Notes under the pieces: model-generated
The model's database searches: none
What the model saw: the letters and a program-made list of their open reading frames with translations, nothing else
What the model was told of the DNA's origin: nothing
Translations under genes and position numbers: made by a program
Shown here: positions 60,115-64,000 of the stretch, piece after piece
How positions within the stretch are numbered: the stretch's first letter is position 1
How the letters are laid out: each line of letters begins with the position of its first letter
Origin: Amycolatopsis sp. CA-230715
Lineage (GTDB): Bacteria; Actinomycetota; Actinomycetes; Mycobacteriales; Pseudonocardiaceae
Reading direction: 5' to 3'
Length of the DNA stretch: 64,000 nucleotides
NCBI RefSeq assembly: GCF_018736145.1
Contig: NZ_CP059997.1
Location: 3,781,501 to 3,845,500 of the forward strand

Positions 60115-61557
60115 GTGCGGAGAGCAGCGCGAACGTGTGAAGCGTGCGGCGCACGACTGGCTCGCGACCGCGTAAGCGACTACTGCGGCTCCTGCACACG
60201 CCGGCTGATCTCCCACGTGGCGCAGCCCCAGCCTGAACCGTTCTGGGAAGCGGACAGCATCCGCACCGCGCTCAAGGCGCATCACTTCGGCTGGTTCTTC
60301 GCGGCCTACCGCCAAGAACACAAGCCCCGTGTCTCACAAGCCGCACTCGGCCTGTGGCTCGACCTCACGCAAGCGCAGGTGAGCCGCCTCGAGGCTCCCG
60401 ACGCCCGACCTCCGAGCGATCTGCACAAGCTCGAGCGTTGGGCAACGGCTCTACACGTGCCGCGCGCGCTGCTCTGGTTCAGCGTTTCCCATACGTCCGA
60501 AGAATCGGCCGAGCCCACAGTCGCGGTTAGCCTCGATGACGTGCAACGGCGACAGTTCTTCAAGACCGCAAGCGTAGGCGTCACAGCGATTGGCGCGTCC
60601 CTGCTCGGCTCGACCCCGGCGACCGCGTCCGGATCGACGAAGTCCCGAAGCACCGACGCCGAGATCGTCCGTCAGATGACGGAGACGTTCCGCCAGCTCG
60701 ACAACCGGTTCGGTGGCGGACACAGCCGCGGAACGACCACAATCACCAGCTACTTGACCTCGAGCGTGACGCCGATGCTGAAGGACACCAGCAGGACGAC
60801 AGCCGCTCGAAACGAACTGTTCGCCGCCGCCGCTGAGCTACACCAGGTCGCGGGGTGGAGCGCTTACGACGTCGGTAACGCAGCGGACGGGCAACGGCAC
60901 TTGCGCGACGCGTTGAAGCTGTCGCAGGACGCCGGCGACGATGCGCTCGAGGCCGAGATGCTTGCCGCCATGTCGCACCACGCGGCGTTCAACCGGTCCC
61001 ACGACATCGCGGTCGACATGGCGCTCGCGTCCAGGCGAACGGCGAAGCGTTCCGGCCTGGTTGCGCTGCAAGCCGAGGCGGCCGTGTTGGAAGCTCACGG
61101 CCAGGCGCTCAAGGGAAACACCGGGTCGTGCTTCGCGGCGCTCGGTGAGGCCGAACGGGCTTTCGAGCGGTTCGTACCTGGCTCCGGGCCGGCTTGGCTG
61201 AGCTATTTCGACAACGCCTACTTGTCTGCCAAGTTCGCTCACACCTTCCGCGATCTCGGCCACTTCGCGGAGGCTGAGCAGTTCGCCCGTCGGTCGCTCA
61301 GCATGAGCGACGGGTACGACCGCGGTCGGTTGTTCAATACCGCACTTCTCTCGTCGATCCTGGCTGACCAAGGCCGGGTCGACGAAGCGTGCGCCGAGGC
61401 GACGAAGGCGGTGCGGATGAGTGAGAACGTTCGGTCGATCAGGGGTGGCGCCTACCTCGCCGACGTTGGCCGGCGGCTTGCTCCCCATAGGACCGACCGC
61501 CGGGTGCGCACCCTCTACGCGCAGATGAGCGCCGTTGGCGTTCCCACACCGGCGTAG
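60115..61557 (+). CDS. XRE-type regulator with zinc ribbon and TPR-like region
   Basis: A 480-aa protein. An N-terminal zinc ribbon (C-x2-C in CEACGARL, C-x2-C in YCGSCTRR) is followed by an HTH (VSQAALGLWLDLTQAQVSRL) and a helical TPR-like C-terminal half (ELFAAAAELHQVAGWSAYDV, GHFAEAEQFARRSLSMSDGY). A twin-Arg-like hydrophobic stretch (RRQFFKTASVGVTAIGASLL) is also seen in this family of streptomycete regulators. The divergent NUDIX partner is typical. GTG 60115 has GAGGGG upstream; GTG 60064 is in frame. Confidence 0.82.
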   Translation: MRRAARTCEACGARLARDRVSDYCGSCTRRLISHVAQPQPEPFWEADSIRTALKAHHFGWFFAAYRQEHKPRVSQAALGLWLDLTQAQVSRLEAPDARPPSDLHKLERWATALHVPRALLWFSVSHTSEESAEPTVAVSLDDVQRRQFFKTASVGVTAIGASLLGSTPATASGSTKSRSTDAEIVRQMTETFRQLDNRFGGGHSRGTTTITSYLTSSVTPMLKDTSRTTAARNELFAAAAELHQVAGWSAYDVGNAADGQRHLRDALKLSQDAGDDALEAEMLAAMSHHAAFNRSHDIAVDMALASRRTAKRSGLVALQAEAAVLEAHGQALKGNTGSCFAALGEAERAFERFVPGSGPAWLSYFDNAYLSAKFAHTFRDLGHFAEAEQFARRSLSMSDGYDRGRLFNTALLSSILADQGRVDEACAEATKAVRMSENVRSIRGGAYLADVGRRLAPHRTDRRVRTLYAQMSAVGVPTPA

Positions 61558-61560
61558 GGC

Positions 61561-62118
61561 TCAGCGGTAGAACGCGAGGACGTGAAGTAGCGCGACCTGT
61601 GACGCTGCACCGACAATCTCGCCCTTAAGGATGCGGTCCCGGACCGTGTCGAGGGGAATCCATTCGACCCGCTCGGCCTCGTTGATGTCCTCCGGCTCGC
61701 CGATGTACTCAGACCTCCGAGCCACGTACAGCAGGTTCTCAGCGTCGGCACTGCCGACGATGGGCTGCAACGAGCCGAGCGGTTCGACGTCGAGGGGCCG
61801 CCAGCCCGTCTCTTCCTCGACCTCACGTGCCGCAGTCACCGCAGGATCTTCGTCCGGATTCACGTAGCCGCCAGGCAGCTCCCAGACCCACCGATCGATG
61901 ATGAACCGGTGCCGCCACAACATGAGCACCCGGTCTTGATCGTCAAGCACGGCCATCATCGCGGCCTTGCGAATGCGGAACACCCACTGTTCAAAGGTCA
62001 CACCGTCGGGTAGCTCGACCGAGGCGATACTCACCCGATCACGACGTGTGTCGTCGACGAGCCGCTCGCCGTGGATCTTCCAACGTGTCAGCTCTTGCCT
62101 GTCCGCTTCGGTAGCCAC
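61561..62118 (-). CDS. NUDIX hydrolase, ADP-ribose pyrophosphatase-like
   Basis: A 185-aa NUDIX protein with the box GGYVNPDEDPAVTAAREVEE then ETGW and the preceding FIIDRWVWELPGG, like NudF/ADP-ribose pyrophosphatases. It is convergent with the XRE-TPR regulator with a 3-bp gap. Such a pair (XRE-TPR regulator plus NUDIX) recurs in actinobacterial chromosomes and elements. GTG 62118 is chosen (VATEADRQELTRW); the ORF continues upstream without support. Confidence 0.85.
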   Translation of the reverse strand: MATEADRQELTRWKIHGERLVDDTRRDRVSIASVELPDGVTFEQWVFRIRKAAMMAVLDDQDRVLMLWRHRFIIDRWVWELPGGYVNPDEDPAVTAAREVEEETGWRPLDVEPLGSLQPIVGSADAENLLYVARRSEYIGEPEDINEAERVEWIPLDTVRDRILKGEIVGAASQVALLHVLAFYR

Positions 62119-62194
62119 GTGGCGACATGCTACGGCCCGGTGACCAACTCGGCGGCTGCTCACCTGCGATCGAGGATCGGCTACCCTCGTACGC

Positions 62195-62283
62195 GGTAGC
62201 GTGTCCGAGCGGCCGAAGGAACATGTCTTGAAAACATGCGAGGGTTCTGCCCTCCGCGGGTTCGAATCCCGCCGCTACCGCCA
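62195..62283 (+). tRNA. Prophage-encoded tRNA-Ser(UGA), with CCA
   Basis: A complete class II tRNA. Acceptor GGTAGCG/CGCTACC; D arm TCC...GGA; anticodon stem CATGT/ACATG around CTTGAAA (anticodon TGA); long variable arm GAGGG-TTCTG-CCCTC; T arm GCGGG-TTCGAAT-CCCGC; discriminator G at 62280; encoded CCA at 62281-62283. It decodes UCA (and possibly UCG/UCU by wobble). The host gene split by integration has the same anticodon, so this copy can replace it. TACCCT at 62182-62187 could be a -10 box. Confidence 0.95.
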
Positions 62284-62314
62284 AACTTCGGTGACCAGCG
62301 CAAACTAGTCGCGG

Positions 62315-62560
62315 TCACTGCTGCCTCCGCCGAGCGCGAGCGCTGCGGAGCGCGAGCGCCGAGAAGTAGGCGCGGCGCGCAGACTCGGCCCTGAGAGCCC
62401 GCTCGCGCGGCGGTAGCGTCCCCTCGGGGTCGATCTGCTTCTCGAACCGATCACGAGCGGCACGTCGAGCCGGAGCGGTGCGCGCCGATCGATCCGAGGT
62501 GTTCGCCCACGAAGTGTGAGCAGCGATCTTCGCGCGCGTGGTGCGCTGCGCCGGTGTCAT
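62315..62560 (-). CDS. Small conserved actinobacterial protein (MTPAQR family)
   Basis: An 81-aa basic protein starting MTPAQRTTRAKIAAHTSWAN and containing RFEKQIDPEGTLPPRERALR plus ARRAYFSALALRSARARRR. This pattern is common in actinobacterial genomes and mobile elements; its function is unknown. ATG 62560 is the natural start. It lies between the tRNA and the integrase. Confidence 0.7.
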   Translation of the reverse strand: MTPAQRTTRAKIAAHTSWANTSDRSARTAPARRAARDRFEKQIDPEGTLPPRERALRAESARRAYFSALALRSARARRRQQ

Positions 62561-62594
62561 CCCCTCTGGCTCCATGACACCAGCACAGCGCGCC
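62540..62594. repeat. Imperfect 21-bp inverted repeat with twin MTPAQR starts
   Basis: The 21-bp arms 62540-62560 and 62574-62594 are complementary at 18 positions. Both arms encode MTPAQR outward: minus strand for the 81-aa gene, plus strand for a 57-codon frame that runs into the integrase 3' end (antisense). It could form a cruciform or hairpin, or reflect an inverted duplication of the gene start. Confidence 0.6.
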
Positions 62595-62606
62595 GCGTGG
62601 CACCGA

Positions 62607-63527
62607 CTAGACGCGGTCGCCGATGGCCATCTCACGGGCCGACTTGTGCGCGCGTTCGCTCGCCGCGCTCGACCCATAACGGCCGAGCATCTCGCGCGAC
62701 TTCCACCCCATGATCCGCATGAGGTCGTTCTCGTTGCCGCCCTCTAGCTGCCAGTAGTGCGCGTAAGCGTGGCGGAACATGTGAGGGTGCACGTGCCCGA
62801 TGCCGGCCTGCGTGGCTCGCCGAGCAACGATTGCTCGGACACCCTCGGGTGTAATCCCACCTTGGCCAGTCGCGCCGAGCCACAACGCCGGTAGAGCGGC
62901 CTGCGGGTGCCGGTTACGCACGCGCAAGTACCGGGCGATTGCTTGGCCGGTTTTCGCTCCGTACGGAATCGTGCGGAAGCGGCGCCCCTTGCCGAACACT
63001 TTCAGTTCGTCGTAGTCCTGGTCGACATCGTCGAGGTTGAGCACCGAGACCTCGCGGCGCCGCCCCGCGGTGGCCCACAGACACCGCAAGATGGCGTTGT
63101 CGCGCCGGTCAACGAAGTCACGCCCGGGGCACGTTTCCAGAAGCGCGCCCATCATGTCCTGATACAGGATCGGGACATCCGGCGGTTCGTAGTGCGGCGC
63201 CTTCATCGTGGCCATAGGCGACCGACCAATTTCTTCTTCGGTCACCAACCAATTGAAGAAGGTGCGCATCGTTCGGAACTGGTTGTGCGCGTTGCCGGGG
63301 CTCGTCGCGTCGAGGACTTTCTTCACGTAGTCGCGGAGCGCGGACGTAGGGATTTCCGTTGGCTCGTACGGCTCGTCGAGGGCCATCGCCCAAGTGCCCA
63401 ACTGGCACAGCACGCCGAGGTAGATCCTCACCGTGTTGTCTGATTTGTTGTCCGCCTCGAGGGAACGGCGCCACTCGCGCCCGAGCGTTCCCCACTCGCC
63501 GGGTGCGTACTTGTAGTCGTGCCTCAT
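62607..63527 (-). CDS. int: Tyrosine recombinase (phage integrase)
   Basis: A 306-aa integrase. The N-terminal SAM-like/core-binding domain is at about 15-105 (WRRSLEADNKSDNTVRIYLG). The catalytic domain has Arg157 (TAGRRREVSVL), the beta-hairpin Lys (VFGKGRR), H249-x2-R252 (HPHMFRHAYAHYW), W275 in place of the second His (MGWKSREM) and Tyr284 (LGRYGSS). It recombines attP with the tRNA-Ser gene. It lies 162 bp from attR, with arm-binding sites expected between. ATG 63527; GTG 63536 is in frame. Confidence 0.93.
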   Translation of the reverse strand: MRHDYKYAPGEWGTLGREWRRSLEADNKSDNTVRIYLGVLCQLGTWAMALDEPYEPTEIPTSALRDYVKKVLDATSPGNAHNQFRTMRTFFNWLVTEEEIGRSPMATMKAPHYEPPDVPILYQDMMGALLETCPGRDFVDRRDNAILRCLWATAGRRREVSVLNLDDVDQDYDELKVFGKGRRFRTIPYGAKTGQAIARYLRVRNRHPQAALPALWLGATGQGGITPEGVRAIVARRATQAGIGHVHPHMFRHAYAHYWQLEGGNENDLMRIMGWKSREMLGRYGSSAASERAHKSAREMAIGDRV

Positions 63528-63688
63528 GCTCACCAACCTGGTCTCGTAGTGGCACCAGGCGAGCGTGTTGGAAGCGCTGTGCTCGCTCCCCGACGTACTG
63601 CAACTTGATCTTCAGACCATGGTTTTAGCTGGTCAGAGGCTCAAATTTCTTCGGGTGGGGCTCTCGGTCGAGGTGGATTTCTCCACTT

Positions 63689-63699
63689 TCGCTTTCAAG
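63689..63699. other. attR core, TCGCTTTCAAG
   Basis: The second copy of the 11-bp core. Left of it is prophage sequence, right of it host tRNA sequence. The phage side preserves a variable-arm-like stem (GTGGA-TTTC-TCCAC, 63672-63685) but no T arm or acceptor strand. Confidence 0.9.
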
Positions 63700-63731
63700 G
63701 CGAGTGCATTCGGCCGCTCTGCCACGCTTCC
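63689..63731 (-). pseudogene. 5' part of split host tRNA-Ser(UGA), right prophage junction
   Basis: On the minus strand: acceptor 5' strand GGAAGCG, TG, D arm GCAGAGCGGCCGAATGC, anticodon stem CTCGC and loop CTTGAAA, then GCGA followed by A instead of the G that closes the stem. Joined to 21154-21195 it gives a perfect 85-nt tRNA-Ser(UGA). Alone it lacks the T arm and 3' acceptor strand and cannot be a functional tRNA. Confidence 0.92.
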
Positions 63732-63751
63732 CTGTGCACGAGGGTAGCGGT

Positions 63752-64000
63752 TCAGGTGTCGGTGGCCGACAGGTGTTCCAAGACCTTCGTGAAGGCTTCG
63801 CCGAGGACGGCTTGTTCGCCGGTGGAGAGCAGGTCGATGAGGTGCGCGCGAACGCCTTCGACGTGGGTGGGGGCGGCGCTTTCCAGCAGTGCCATGCCTT
63901 CGGGGCTCAGTTCGGCGACGACGCCGCGGCGGTCCTCGGGGTCCTTGACGCGCCGCAGGTACCCCTCGACCTCCATCCGGCCGACCTGGTGGGAGAGCTT
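63752..64000 (-). CDS. MarR-family transcriptional regulator (partial)
   Basis: The C-terminal 82 codons (KLSHQVGRMEVEGYLRRVKD, PEDRRGVVAELSPEGMALLE) of a MarR-type winged-helix repressor; the beginning lies beyond the window. The wing motif DPEDRRGVV is characteristic. It is a host gene, upstream of the original tRNA-Ser. Confidence 0.88.
   Translation of the reverse strand, partial: KLSHQVGRMEVEGYLRRVKDPEDRRGVVAELSPEGMALLESAAPTHVEGVRAHLIDLLSTGEQAVLGEAFTKVLEHLSATDT

Larger units (their letters stand above)
21196..63699. mobile_element. Siphovirus-type prophage integrated in tRNA-Ser(UGA)
   Basis: About 42.5 kb with a full temperate-phage order: lysogeny control, recombination, early genes, packaging, head, tail, lysis, accessory genes, tRNA, integrase. 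The tyrosine integrase sits next to the right junction, and the ImmA/repressor pair next to the left, so they flank attP in the circular phage. The portal is broken by an IS481-type element, which predicts a defective prophage. Several genes are clearly lower in GC than their surroundings and are cargo. Confidence 0.95.

Noticed and set aside
59923..60321. Minus-strand open frame opposite the XRE-TPR regulator start
   Set aside because: No RBS or recognisable domain; the opposite frame has a zinc ribbon and HTH in the right order.
62574..62747. Plus-strand gene starting MTPAQRAAWHR
   Set aside because: Its start comes from the inverted repeat with the real minus-strand gene, and the rest lies antisense over the integrase C-terminus, with no family features.
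63640..63731. A complete functional tRNA at the right junction
   Set aside because: The phage side continues with a variable-arm-like hairpin but has no T loop and no strand pairing with GGAAGCG; the anticodon stem also gains a C-A mismatch.

Overview
The window is high-GC actinobacterial chromosome, most likely Pseudonocardiaceae (Amycolatopsis-like). Pointers are an SsgB sporulation protein, a two-gene LigD/Ku end-joining locus, an ATPase-type LuxR regulator, a WhiB protein, and a dispersed repeat built on CCCCGAAGGnnnCCTTCGGGG palindromes. The genus is an inference from gene content and style, not from a search.

Host left part (1-21195): end of an ATP-dependent DNA ligase, LigD polymerase and Ku; a membrane adenylate/guanylate cyclase; a FabH-type ketoacyl synthase; a NarL/DesK-type two-component pair; an Lrp regulator; SsgB; a 972-aa LuxR-family ATPase; a DUF1345 membrane protein; a NitT/TauT-like ABC importer divergent from a CitA/CitB-type two-component pair; a membrane-anchored Pro/Ala-rich protein; DUF2277; and two tandem secreted DUF4360 proteins. 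Hairpin terminators mark several gene ends.

Prophage (21196-63699, 42.5 kb): a siphovirus-type element bounded by an 11-bp direct repeat (TCGCTTTCAAG). The repeat lies in the anticodon arm of a host tRNA-Ser(UGA) gene, so the gene is cut in two: its 3' part is at 21154-21206 and its 5' part at 63689-63731. The junctions do not rebuild it. The prophage carries its own complete tRNA-Ser(UGA), with encoded CCA, at 62195-62283, so the lysogen apparently decodes UCA with a phage tRNA.

Prophage order from the left: ImmA/IrrE peptidase and repressor (minus), a three-site operator region, Cro-like protein, YqaJ exonuclease and RecT, small early proteins, a methyltransferase remnant, WhiB, then an AT-richer DUF262/HNH defence-like cargo gene. 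Next come the terminase genes (separated by a DUF4145 cargo gene), portal, MuF, scaffold, capsid, connectors, tail tube, frameshifted tail chaperone, tape measure, baseplate and fibre genes, and GH25 endolysin with holin. Beyond these are a minus-strand NUDIX / thymidylate kinase-like / B12-radical SAM / HhH-GPD glycosylase operon, membrane cargo genes, an XRE-TPR regulator, a second NUDIX, the tRNA and the tyrosine integrase.

The portal gene is interrupted by an IS481-family element (34670-36018) with a perfect 15-bp target duplication. The prophage is therefore probably no longer able to make virions, although the lysogeny, recombination, tRNA and cargo genes look intact. After the right junction, host sequence resumes with a MarR-family gene that runs off the window.
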